Below are positions 43,933-52,109 of a DNA stretch of 64,000 nt, piece after piece. The notes under the pieces are model-generated. The model was given only the letters and a program-made list of their open reading frames with translations. It ran no database searches and was not told where the DNA came from. The translations under genes and the position numbers were made by a program. Positions within the stretch are counted from its first letter, which is position 1. Each line of letters begins with the position of its first letter. This DNA is from Alistipes communis (GTDB lineage Bacteria; Bacteroidota; Bacteroidia; Bacteroidales; Rikenellaceae), in the NCBI RefSeq assembly GCF_006542665.1, contig NZ_AP019735.1:2418001-2482000 (forward strand), written 5' to 3'.

Positions 43933-44983
43933 GGGAGGTAGCGGGGATGATGAGTTTGACACGATACATGTTGGGCCGGCGGGTGTCGATCGCGAGCGTG
44001 TGGCGGTTGGCGAAGATCAGCTGCAACCGCCGCCGGACGTTTTCCAGGCCGATGCCCGCGTCCTTTCCCGAGGGTTCGGCCGTATGACGGCTGTTGATGA
44101 TGCTGTAATAGACCTTCCCGTCGATGTAGCGCACCCGGATGTGGATGAACGACGGCCGCGAATAGCTGATGCCGTGCTTGAAAGCGTTTTCGACGAAGAC
44201 GATCAGCAGCAGCGGCGGTATGGTGACGTCGTGCGGCAGGTCGTTCGGGTAGTCGAACCGGATATCCACGTCTTCGGTGTAGCGGATGCGCATCAGTTTG
44301 ATGTAGTTCTCCATGAACTGGATGTCCTTCTCGAGCGTAATGGCCTCGTGCCCCGATTCGTAGAGGACGTAACGCATCATCTTCGACAGCTCGATCACGG
44401 CGTCCTGCGCATAGGCGGCGTCGATGTCGATCAGCGAGTGGATGTTGTTGAGCGTGTTCATGAAGAAATGGGGGTTGATCTGGTATTTGAGATAGTCCAT
44501 TTCGGCCTGGAGGTTCTGTCGTTTGAGTTCCTCCATGGCCTGCTCGTCGCGCAGCGACTGGTACATCATCTTGATGGCGGTGTTGGCGCAGGTCATGAAG
44601 AGTCCCAGCACGATGTTCCAGTAGACGGGCAGGTCGGTGAACGACGCGTGTTTGGCGCTGATGAGATGCTCCGGCGTGGCGAAGTCGCCCAGCACGCGGT
44701 CGAGGATGTCGACGCCGTAGAAGACCGCCGAGATGAAGAGCACGTCGACGACGACGTAACGCATGTACTGGTGGCGCTTGACGTAGCGCACGATGAAGGC
44801 GTTGTGGATGATGAAGATGAACAGATAGGGGGCGATCTGCTGCCATGCGATCAGGATGTTGGAGAGGCTGACGTGCACCTCGGACATCATCTTCGAGTTG
44901 AGGATGGGCACGAGCAGAATCGCCAGCCAGACCATGACGTAGAGCAGGTTTTCGCCGATTTTCTGTTTCTTGTAGTATTTCAT
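43925..44983 (-). CDS. LytS-type membrane histidine kinase
   Basis: A 352-residue kinase of the His_kinase (LytS/YehU) group. Four membrane segments (about residues 13-29, 48-66, 77-94, 119-138) are followed by a coiled coil, then LKYQINPHFFMNTLNNIHSL with the phospho-acceptor His172. The ATPase has FVENAFKHGI (N box) and AGIGLENVRRRL (G box). It partners the LytTR regulator, which starts before this gene ends. The ATG at 44983 is only 6 nt after a TATCTTTG box, so the message may be leaderless. The sensed signal is unknown. Confidence 0.88.
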   Translation of the reverse strand: MKYYKKQKIGENLLYVMVWLAILLVPILNSKMMSEVHVSLSNILIAWQQIAPYLFIFIIHNAFIVRYVKRHQYMRYVVVDVLFISAVFYGVDILDRVLGDFATPEHLISAKHASFTDLPVYWNIVLGLFMTCANTAIKMMYQSLRDEQAMEELKRQNLQAEMDYLKYQINPHFFMNTLNNIHSLIDIDAAYAQDAVIELSKMMRYVLYESGHEAITLEKDIQFMENYIKLMRIRYTEDVDIRFDYPNDLPHDVTIPPLLLIVFVENAFKHGISYSRPSFIHIRVRYIDGKVYYSIINSRHTAEPSGKDAGIGLENVRRRLQLIFANRHTLAIDTRRPNMYRVKLIIPATSHD

Positions 44984-44989
44984 GACGGT

Positions 44990-45127
44990 CAAAGATACGA
45001 AAAGTCGAGCGCAGAAGCAAGCGTCAGCTTGATTATGCCGAGACGGAGTATCTACGGCGCAGCCAAAGTACGAATAAGCGAGAGCAATGTCAAATTTTAT
45101 TTGAACATTGCCGAGCGGGAGTATCTA
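44990..45127 (-). repeat. two tandem hairpin-promoter cassettes upstream of the LytS gene
   Basis: The first unit (44990-45055) has TATCTTTG at 44990-44997 and hairpin CAAGCGTCAGCTTG at 45018-45031 (as written on +). The second (45064-45127) has a TACTTTGG-like box and a longer hairpin with stem CAATGTCAAAT/ATTTGAACATTG (45085-45110, one bulged base). In both, the TTG or TTTG in the hairpin arm lies 20 bp from the box. Left arms AGATACTCCGTCTCGGCA and AGATACTCCCGCTCGGCA are conserved. Confidence 0.8.
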
Positions 45128-45385
45128 CGGTGCATCACGGCATGGCGGCGCTTGCGCCGCGCAGGCCGAAGCCTCCGCGGGCGGAGGTCTGCCGCAAGGG
45201 CGTCCTCCGCAGACTTCGCCCGCAAATACGCCGGCGGTCGATCCTCGCGTCGGAATCCCTGCCGAATTTCTTCTCAGGATGACGATTGGCAATCGTCATC
45301 CTGGGCCGAACGTGGAGAAGCATGGGTGGCAACCGCTTTTCTTTCCAGCTATCGAACCCAAAACGGCAACGACTCAGACACGACG
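45128..45385. other. spacer with a perfect palindrome
   Basis: No gene is supported. CAGGATGACGATTG (45275-45288) and its reverse complement (45290-45303) flank a single G, forming a 14-bp perfect inverted repeat. Sequence such as GGCGGCGCTTGCGCCGC nearby adds further hairpins. Confidence 0.5.
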
Positions 45386-45388
45386 AAA

Positions 45389-45411
45389 AATCCGGCACGC
45401 GATGTGCCGGA
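45389..45411 (-). terminator. hairpin downstream of the acyl-CoA synthetase gene
   Basis: TCCGGCAC and GTGCCGGA pair around GCGAT. On the minus strand it is followed by TTTTT. It lies 90 bp after the stop codon at 45499. Confidence 0.6.
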
Positions 45412-45498
45412 TGAAACCGGAAAGGACGAGCGGCGGGTGAATTATCAGGCGACGCGGCCTGCCGGCCGCAGACTTGACCGCCGTTCGTCCTTTTTCCG

Positions 45499-47196
45499 TT
45501 ATTTGCCCAGCAGCGTCACGTTGTAGAGGTAGCGTTTGATGCTGCGTTTGGGCGTCTTCTCGAATTCGGTGGGGTAGATCGTGATCGCTGCGACATGTTC
45601 GTAACCGGCCACGACCGTATTCAACTCTTTGAGGTTGTTCTCCATGATCTGCGGAAGGTCGTTCTTGTCGACCCCTTCGCGCTCGGCCTGCTCGTAGTCG
45701 GGCACGACCAGTGCGTGGAGTTTGCCGTTGTGTTCCAGCACGAGCGATTCCAGCACGAGGTACATGTTGTTGAGCTTGTCCTCGATCTCCTCGGGATAGA
45801 TGTTCTGACCGCTTCCCGTGAGGATCATCGTCTTGGAGCGGCCGCGGATGTAGAGCGTGCCGTCGGGATCGACCGTTCCCATGTCGCCCGTGTGGAGCCA
45901 GCCGTCGGGGTCGAGCACGGCGTGCGTATCCTTTTCGTTCTTGTAGTAGCCCAGCATCACGTGTTCGCCCTTGACGATGATCTCGCCGGCCGTATGCTCC
46001 GGATCGGGCGAGTCGATGCGCAGGTCGAGGTACTCCTTGATGTACATGCCGCAGGAGCCGGCCTTGAAGAGGTCGTCGGTGGTGAAGCTGATCAGCGGCG
46101 CGCACTCGGTCATACCGTAGCCTACGGTGATGGGGAACTTGATTTTCAGCAGGAAGGCCTCGGTCTCCTGATTCATCGGGGCGCCGCCTACGATGAAGAT
46201 GACCACTTCGCCGCCGAACGAATCGATCAGTTTCTTGCGGATGGCGGAATAGATCGCCGAGTTGAGCAGCGGAATCTTCATGGCGATCGACATCGGGCCC
46301 TTTTCCAGCAGCGGCAATACCTGCTTGCGGTAGATCTTTTCCAGAATGAGCGGTACGCAGCAGATCACGGTGGGCTTTACCATCTGCATCGCCTCGATGA
46401 GGATCTTCGGCGAGGGAATCTTTCCCAGCAGCGTCACGTGGCCGCCTACGGCCAGCGGGGAGAGGAAATCGAACGCACAGCCGTAGGCGTGAGCCAGCGG
46501 CAGGAACGACAGCGTGCGGCCGCCGCGTACGAAATAGTGGGTGCCGGTCTGGGTGTTCCGGGCGTTTTTCGCCACCAGCACGTTGCCCGTGAGGTTATTC
46601 ACCGTCAGCATGACCCCCTTGGAGTAGCCCGTCGTACCGGAGGTGTAGTTCAGCAGCACCATCTGGTCGTTGGGGATGTCGGGATATTTGATGTCGTCGG
46701 CCGAGAACCCCCGTTTGTATTTGGCGCGGTAGTTTTTCACCATGTCGCGCATGTAGACGCCGAGCGATTTGCCGCGGCGTTCGTAGATGACGTGGAAATC
46801 GGTGAGCGACAGCACCGCGTCGATGCGGGCGATTTCGTCCTCCTCGATGATGTCCCAGTAGTTGTCGCCGACGAAGAGCAGGCGGCTCTCGGAGTGGTTG
46901 ACGATGTGTACGATGTCGGCGGGCGCGAAGTCCTGGAGGATGGGGACGATGACCGCTCCGTAGGTGATCGTCGCCAGATAGGTGATGCACCAGCGCGGAT
47001 TGTTGCGGCCGACGAGCGCGATCTTGTCGCCGCGGCGGATCTCCGCTTTTTTGAAGAAGAGATGCAGTTTGGCGATCTCCTTGGCCATCTCGTAGTACGA
47101 AAAGGTTTCGCCCTTGAAATAGTCGGTCAGCGCCGGCAGCTCGCGGTGAGTGCGGAAGCTCTCTTCGTACATTCGGATCAGATTCTCTTGCAGCAT
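45499..47196 (-). CDS. AMP-forming long-chain acyl-CoA synthetase
   Basis: A 565-residue adenylate-forming enzyme activating fatty acids to acyl-CoA via acyl-AMP. The nucleotide loop is LLNYTSGTTGYSKGVMLT near residue 183. VGYGMTECAPLISF, DGWLHTGDMGTVDPDGTLYIRGRSK and the C-terminal Lys region KTPKRSIKRYL complete the family motifs. FadD/FAA-type members of Bacteroidetes look like this. It follows plsY by 32 bp, so the two probably share a message and supply lipid acyl chains. Chain-length preference is unknown. Confidence 0.87.
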   Translation of the reverse strand: MLQENLIRMYEESFRTHRELPALTDYFKGETFSYYEMAKEIAKLHLFFKKAEIRRGDKIALVGRNNPRWCITYLATITYGAVIVPILQDFAPADIVHIVNHSESRLLFVGDNYWDIIEEDEIARIDAVLSLTDFHVIYERRGKSLGVYMRDMVKNYRAKYKRGFSADDIKYPDIPNDQMVLLNYTSGTTGYSKGVMLTVNNLTGNVLVAKNARNTQTGTHYFVRGGRTLSFLPLAHAYGCAFDFLSPLAVGGHVTLLGKIPSPKILIEAMQMVKPTVICCVPLILEKIYRKQVLPLLEKGPMSIAMKIPLLNSAIYSAIRKKLIDSFGGEVVIFIVGGAPMNQETEAFLLKIKFPITVGYGMTECAPLISFTTDDLFKAGSCGMYIKEYLDLRIDSPDPEHTAGEIIVKGEHVMLGYYKNEKDTHAVLDPDGWLHTGDMGTVDPDGTLYIRGRSKTMILTGSGQNIYPEEIEDKLNNMYLVLESLVLEHNGKLHALVVPDYEQAEREGVDKNDLPQIMENNLKELNTVVAGYEHVAAITIYPTEFEKTPKRSIKRYLYNVTLLGK

Positions 47197-47228
47197 AGTC
47201 TCGGTATATGAAGGGAGGGGGAGAAGCC

Positions 47229-47903
47229 TTATTTATCGGGGTCGTTGCGCCTTCTGGAAGCGACGGGGCGCCAGATGTAGATTTTCGACTCGGTGCCTTT
47301 TTTCAGCCGGTCGATGTTCTTGCGGTGCGTCCAGATGAGCAGTGCGGCGATGACGAACGAGAAGACGACGAGCGGCACCGAGTGGTTGATTTTGGGCGAC
47401 AGCAGCACGAAGACCGGAAAACAGCATCCCGCGATCATCGACGAGAGCGACACGTAGTGCGTAATCATCAGCACGATGAACCAGATACCGAAGCAGAGCA
47501 GGACGGTGATCGGATGGATACCGAGCACGGCGCCCACCAGCGTCGCCACGCCTTTGCCGCCTTTGAAGTGGGCGAAGACGGGGAAGATGTGTCCCAGCAC
47601 GGCGGCGAATACGGCGATGATTTTCAGGTTGATGAGCCAGATGTCGGAGATGTTGTCGTCGTATTTGAGCAGGCCGAGCAGTGCGACGGCCACGAAGCCT
47701 TTCAACACGTCGAGCGCGAAGACCGGCAGGGCGGCCCGCCGGCCCAGCACGCGCAGCATGTTGGTGGTGCCGGCGTTGCGGCTTCCGTGTTCGCGGATGT
47801 CGATGCCGTAATATTTCTTACCGATCCACACCGCATTGGGAATCGATCCCAACAGGTAGGCTATAAGTATCATGGAGACAGCACAGTAATATGTCAGGAT
47901 CAT
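47229..47903 (-). CDS. plsY: glycerol-3-phosphate acyltransferase (acyl-phosphate dependent)
   Basis: A 224-residue membrane protein with about five helices, transferring acyl from acyl-phosphate to glycerol 3-phosphate, the first step of phospholipid synthesis. The three conserved loops are visible: LLGSIPNAVWIGK, HGSRNAGTTNMLRVLG and GHIFPVFAHFKGGKGVAT. The start at 47903 is chosen because the first helix begins there; the frame extends upstream in AT-rich sequence. It precedes the acyl-CoA synthetase gene. Confidence 0.93.
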   Translation of the reverse strand: MILTYYCAVSMILIAYLLGSIPNAVWIGKKYYGIDIREHGSRNAGTTNMLRVLGRRAALPVFALDVLKGFVAVALLGLLKYDDNISDIWLINLKIIAVFAAVLGHIFPVFAHFKGGKGVATLVGAVLGIHPITVLLCFGIWFIVLMITHYVSLSSMIAGCCFPVFVLLSPKINHSVPLVVFSFVIAALLIWTHRKNIDRLKKGTESKIYIWRPVASRRRNDPDK

Positions 47904-47917
47904 AGATGAAAAGCCTT

Positions 47918-47947
47918 CAAATGTATCGCAATCTATTTGCAAATATA
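47918..47947 (-). promoter_or_regulatory. two candidate -7 boxes for plsY
   Basis: Minus-strand TACATTTG (47918-47925) and TATATTTG (47940-47947) both fit TAnnTTTG. Neither has a TTG at 20 bp. Leaders would be about 12 or 35 nt. Confidence 0.45.
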
Positions 47948-48021
47948 ATTAAAATTCGGAAATCGGGCCGTTTTTTTTCAAATATGGCCGGGCAGGGGTG
48001 GAATATTGCCGGGAATTTGAT

Positions 48022-48029
48022 TACTTTTG
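48022..48029 (+). promoter_or_regulatory. -7 box for the yitT-miaB-helicase operon
   Basis: TACTTTTG fits TAnnTTTG, 17 bp before the start codon. The -33 is not clear. Confidence 0.5.
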
Positions 48030-48046
48030 CACAGTTAAAACGACGC

Positions 48047-49060
48047 ATGAGTATGAATTTGAAAGCGCTTCTCGAACCGGTCGGAACCTTCGCGTGGTGG
48101 CGTTCGATGTTCGCCATCGTACTGGGGTGTCTGATCATGGCGGTAGGGTACTCCTATTTCGTCAGCCCGTACAACATCGTTCCCGGCGGCGTGTACGGCA
48201 TGGGCATCGTCCTGCACAACGTCTTTCCCTCGATTCAGGTCGGTACGTTCGGCTATATGATCGACGTTCCGCTGCTGGCGAGCGCCATCATCGTTTTCGG
48301 CCGGCAGTTCGGCGGCCGCACGCTCTTCGCCGCCTGCCTCACGCCGGGTCTGATAAACCTGCTCTCGTGGATCGCCTTTCCCAACCAGGAGGCGCTCGAA
48401 GCGCTCGATCCCAAGCAGCTCTTCGGCGGTGTGATCGACCTGTCGAACGACCTGATGCTCGCGTCGCTGCTGGGAGCCGTGCTCATCGGTCTGGGAGTGG
48501 GGTTGGTGCTGCGCAATCAGGCTACGACAGGCGGTACGGACATCATCGCCATGTATCTGCAAAAATTCGCCAAGATGAAATTCTCGACGGGCATCCTGCT
48601 CGCCGATTCGTGCGTCGTGCTGTCGGGACTTCTGGTCATCGGTTTCGGCGTGGGAAGCGGCGCCGACCGCGAGGCGGTCGAGGGGGGCAGCTGGCTGCTG
48701 TCGTTCTACTCGCTCATCACGATCTACGTTTCGTCGCGCGTGCTGGCCTATGTGATCGACGGCGCGTCGTACGACAAACTGCTCTTCATCATCAGTGAGA
48801 ATCACCATGCCGAACTGCGCGATTTCATCATCGAGGATATGGACCGCAGCGGCACCTACATCAAGGGCAAGGGCATGTATACCGATCAGGACCGGGAGAT
48901 GATCTTCGTGGTGGTGAGCCGCAAGGAGGTCCATCTGGTGCAGAACAAGGTGCGGGAGATCGATCCCAAAGCCTTCATGGTCGTCACCGACGCCTACGAG
49001 ACGTTCGGCGAAGGCTTCAAGCAGTTCCCCGACAAGGACACCATCCAGGCGGTGGGATAA
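48047..49060 (+). CDS. YitT-family membrane protein
   Basis: A 337-residue protein with five or six helices in the first 210 residues (YitT/DUF161 repeats: NIVPGGVYGMGIVLH and GLVLRNQATTGGTDIIAMYL), then a cytoplasmic DUF2179 domain (ENHHAELRDFIIEDMDRSGTYIKGKGMYT). The family is widespread and poorly characterised. The ATG at 48047 is chosen for its position after the promoter; an extra ATG two codons later is possible. It is followed 15 bp later by miaB. Confidence 0.82.
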   Translation: MSMNLKALLEPVGTFAWWRSMFAIVLGCLIMAVGYSYFVSPYNIVPGGVYGMGIVLHNVFPSIQVGTFGYMIDVPLLASAIIVFGRQFGGRTLFAACLTPGLINLLSWIAFPNQEALEALDPKQLFGGVIDLSNDLMLASLLGAVLIGLGVGLVLRNQATTGGTDIIAMYLQKFAKMKFSTGILLADSCVVLSGLLVIGFGVGSGADREAVEGGSWLLSFYSLITIYVSSRVLAYVIDGASYDKLLFIISENHHAELRDFIIEDMDRSGTYIKGKGMYTDQDREMIFVVVSRKEVHLVQNKVREIDPKAFMVVTDAYETFGEGFKQFPDKDTIQAVG

Positions 49061-49075
49061 TCCGACAATTAATAA

Positions 49076-50434
49076 TTGAACGTCAAATTGGAAATCAATA
49101 CGCTGCGCCCGTTACAGGGGCAAGGTAAAAAACTGTTCGTAGAGACCTACGGCTGCCAGATGAACGTCGGCGATTCGGAGATCGTCGTGTCGATCATGCA
49201 GAACGAAGGGTGGCGCTACACCGACGATCCCCGGGAGGCGGACGTCATCCTGATCAATACCTGCTCGATCCGCGACAATGCCGAGCAGCGCATCTGGGGC
49301 CGTCTGGCCGAGCTGCGGGGCCTGCGCCGCCGCCGGCAGGGGGTGCTCATCGGCATCATCGGCTGCATGGCCGAGCGGTTGAAGGAGCGCCTGACCGAAG
49401 GCGAGGATGCCGTGGATATCGTAGCGGGGCCCGACGCCTACCGCGACCTGCCGAAGCTGGTGCGCGAAGCCGGTGCGGGCGGCAAGGGGATCAACGTCCT
49501 GTTGTCGCGCGAGGAGACCTACGCCGAGATCGCACCCGTGCGGCTCGACCGCAACGGCGTGAGCGCCTTCGTGGCCATCATGCGCGGCTGCAACAACTAC
49601 TGCTCCTACTGCGTGGTGCCCTACACGCGGGGCATCGAACGCAGCCGCGATCCCGAGACGATCCTCGCGGAGGTGCGGTCGCTCTTCGCCAACGGTTACC
49701 GCGAGGTGACGCTGCTGGGGCAGAACGTCAACTCCTACCGTGCCGGCGAGGTCGGTTTTCCGGAGCTGATCCGCCGTGTGGCCGACGTCTCGCCGCTGCT
49801 GCGCGTGCGCTTCGCCACGTCGCACCCCAAGGACATGAGCGACGCGCTGTTGGAAGCGATGGCGTCGCGTCCCAACATCTGCCGGGCGATCCACCTGCCC
49901 GCCCAGTCGGGTTCGACCGGGATGCTGCGCCGCATGAATCGCAAGTATACGCGCGAGTGGTACCTCGACCGCGTGGCGGCCATCCGCCGCTACCTGCCCG
50001 ACTGCGCCGTGACGACCGACCTGATCGCGGGCTTCTCGGGCGAGACGGAGGAGGAGCACGCCGCCACGCTGTCGCTCATGCGCGAGGTGGGCTACGAATT
50101 CGCCTACATGTTCAAATATTCGGAGCGGCCCGGCACGTTCGCCTCGAAGCACCTGCCCGACGACGTGCCCGACGAGGTGAAGACGCGCCGTCTGTCGGAG
50201 ATCATCGCCTTGCAGAACGAACTGTCGGAGGCGTCGAACCGCCGCGACGTGGGGCGCGAATTCGAGGTGCTGGTGGAGGGGCGTTCCAAGCGCAGCGACG
50301 CGCAGCTGTCGGGCCGCACGTCGCAGAACAAGGTCGTGGTCTTCGACCGCGGCGGACACGGCGTGGGCGAGTACGTGCGCGTGCGTATCACGGGCTGCTC
50401 GTCGGCCACGCTGTTCGGTGAAGAGATAAAATAA
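49076..50434 (+). CDS. miaB: tRNA-2-methylthio-N6-dimethylallyladenosine synthase
   Basis: A 452-residue radical SAM enzyme that adds a methylthio group to A37 of tRNAs reading codons that start with U. Domain order: UPF0004 domain with cysteines in VETYGCQMN, INTCSIRDNA and IIGCMAE; radical SAM motif RGCNNYCSYCVVPYTRG (CxxxCxxC); C-terminal TRAM domain. The only plausible start is TTG at 49076: the codon just before it is a stop, and the first ATG lies inside the YGCQMN motif. It is 15 bp after yitT and 10 bp before the helicase gene. Confidence 0.93.
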   Translation: MNVKLEINTLRPLQGQGKKLFVETYGCQMNVGDSEIVVSIMQNEGWRYTDDPREADVILINTCSIRDNAEQRIWGRLAELRGLRRRRQGVLIGIIGCMAERLKERLTEGEDAVDIVAGPDAYRDLPKLVREAGAGGKGINVLLSREETYAEIAPVRLDRNGVSAFVAIMRGCNNYCSYCVVPYTRGIERSRDPETILAEVRSLFANGYREVTLLGQNVNSYRAGEVGFPELIRRVADVSPLLRVRFATSHPKDMSDALLEAMASRPNICRAIHLPAQSGSTGMLRRMNRKYTREWYLDRVAAIRRYLPDCAVTTDLIAGFSGETEEEHAATLSLMREVGYEFAYMFKYSERPGTFASKHLPDDVPDEVKTRRLSEIIALQNELSEASNRRDVGREFEVLVEGRSKRSDAQLSGRTSQNKVVVFDRGGHGVGEYVRVRITGCSSATLFGEEIK

Positions 50435-50444
50435 CCCTAAGATT

Positions 50445-51884
50445 ATGAGATTCGACGAAATAGATTTCGAAGACGAGGTTCTCGACGGCCTCTACGACAT
50501 GAATTTCGAGGAGATGACCCCCGTGCAGGAGGCCACCATTCCGGTGATCCTCGAAGGCAGCGACCTGATCGCCTGCGCACAGACCGGAACGGGCAAGACG
50601 GCGGCCTACACGCTGCCGCTGCTCAACAAGCTGCTCGTCGAGGGCAACGAGGACAACGTGGTCAAGACGCTCGTGGTGGTTCCCACGCGCGAGCTGGCCA
50701 TGCAGATCGACACCCAGTTGCAGGGATTCTCCTATTACATGCCCGTCTCGACGACGGTGGTCTACGGCGGCGGCGACGGCCGCGGCTGGGAGCAGCAGAA
50801 GCAGGGGATGCTGCGCGGCGCCGACGTGGTGATCGCCACGCCGGGCCGTTTGATCGCCCACTTGCAGAACAGCGGCGTCGATCTGTCGCACGTGAAGTAT
50901 TTCGTGCTCGACGAGGCCGACCGGATGCTCGACATGGGATTCTTCGACGACATCATGACCATCGTCCGCCGGCTGCCCGCCGAGCGGCAGACGCTGATGT
51001 TCTCGGCTACGCTGCCGCCCAAGATCCGCGAGCTGGCCAGGCAGATTCTGCGCAAGCCCGTCGAGATCAATATCGCCGTCTCGAAACCCAATGAGGCGAT
51101 CGAGCAGGGGGCCTACGTGCTCTACGAAACGCAGAAATTGGGGTTGATAAAGGAGCTTTTCGCCAAACCGCTCGAATCGAAGACGATCATCTTCTCCTCT
51201 TCGAAGCTGAAAGTCAAGGAGCTGGCTTTCGCCTTCAAGCGGATGCACCTCAATGCGGCGGCCATGCACTCCGATCTGGATCAGGCCAAGCGCGAGGAGG
51301 TGATGCTCGATTTCAAGAACGGCAAGATCGACCTGCTGGTGGCCACCGACATCGTGGCGCGAGGCATCGACATCGAAGATATAGGCATGGTGGTCAACTA
51401 CGACGTGCCGCACGACCCCGAGGATTATATCCACCGCATCGGCCGTACGGCGCGTGCGAGCGCCACGGGGCGGGCGCTGACCTTCGTCAACGAGAAGGAG
51501 CAGGGCAAGTTCCGCCGTATCGAGGAGTTCATGGAGCGCGAAGTGGAGAAGCTCCCGTTGCCGGAGAAGCTCGGTAAGGCCCCCGCGTATGAGCCGTCGG
51601 CTTCGGGCGACCGTCGGGGGCGCGGCGGCCGGAAAGGTCGCGGCGAGGCGAAGGGACGCGGCGGCCGCGCCGGCGAACGGCCGAAGGCGGCACCGCGGGA
51701 GGCCGTACCGGATTCGGGTGCAGCGTCTCCGGCGATCGCCGGGACGGAGGGTGTCGAAGGGCGCAATACCGAACGCCGCCGTCACCGTGGGGGACGTCAT
51801 CGCCGGCGCGGCCGCAAGCCGGCCGAAGGTGCGCCTGCGGTACAGGGCGGAGGGGATGCCTCCGACAGAGGCGGGAACGCCTGA
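50445..51884 (+). CDS. DEAD-box RNA helicase
   Basis: A 479-residue ATP-dependent RNA helicase. The Q motif region (EMTPVQEATIPVIL), Walker A AQTGTGKT near residue 49, PTRELA, the DEAD box VLDEADRMLDMGF near 155, SAT (MFSATLP), and the C-terminal ARGIDI and HRIGRTAR motifs are all present. The last roughly 100 residues are rich in Arg, Gly and Ala, an RNA-binding tail (GDRRGRGGRKGRGE). Cold-shock or ribosome-assembly helicases of the RhlE/DeaD type are the nearest. It is the last gene of the yitT-miaB operon and is followed by a terminator. Confidence 0.92.
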   Translation: MRFDEIDFEDEVLDGLYDMNFEEMTPVQEATIPVILEGSDLIACAQTGTGKTAAYTLPLLNKLLVEGNEDNVVKTLVVVPTRELAMQIDTQLQGFSYYMPVSTTVVYGGGDGRGWEQQKQGMLRGADVVIATPGRLIAHLQNSGVDLSHVKYFVLDEADRMLDMGFFDDIMTIVRRLPAERQTLMFSATLPPKIRELARQILRKPVEINIAVSKPNEAIEQGAYVLYETQKLGLIKELFAKPLESKTIIFSSSKLKVKELAFAFKRMHLNAAAMHSDLDQAKREEVMLDFKNGKIDLLVATDIVARGIDIEDIGMVVNYDVPHDPEDYIHRIGRTARASATGRALTFVNEKEQGKFRRIEEFMEREVEKLPLPEKLGKAPAYEPSASGDRRGRGGRKGRGEAKGRGGRAGERPKAAPREAVPDSGAASPAIAGTEGVEGRNTERRRHRGGRHRRRGRKPAEGAPAVQGGGDASDRGGNA

Positions 51885-51897
51885 TCGGAGTATGGAA

Positions 51898-51937
51898 AGC
51901 AAAGAAGCCGGTACCTTCGAGGTGCCGGTTTCTTTTT
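51898..51937 (+). terminator. terminator of the helicase operon
   Basis: AAGAAGCCGGTACC pairs with AGGTGCCGGTTTCTT around a TTCG loop, followed by Ts. Confidence 0.85.
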
Positions 51938-52109
51938 GGCGACGATCTCCCAATTTTACACCGGAGCTCCGCCGAAGCACGACTGCCAAGGCTGGCTTTG
52001 CCCCAAGCCCCGCCTCGGCGGGGCCAATCCGGAAATACGTCACAGCCGCGGGCTCTCCGATTCATACGGCAGACCGTAAGAAAATACGGAAATAGGAATG
52101 GCGCATGGA

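Noticed and set aside
45108..45440. A 110-codon frame in the gap upstream of lytS.
   Set aside because: It covers a hairpin-promoter cassette, a palindrome and a terminator; no coding signature.
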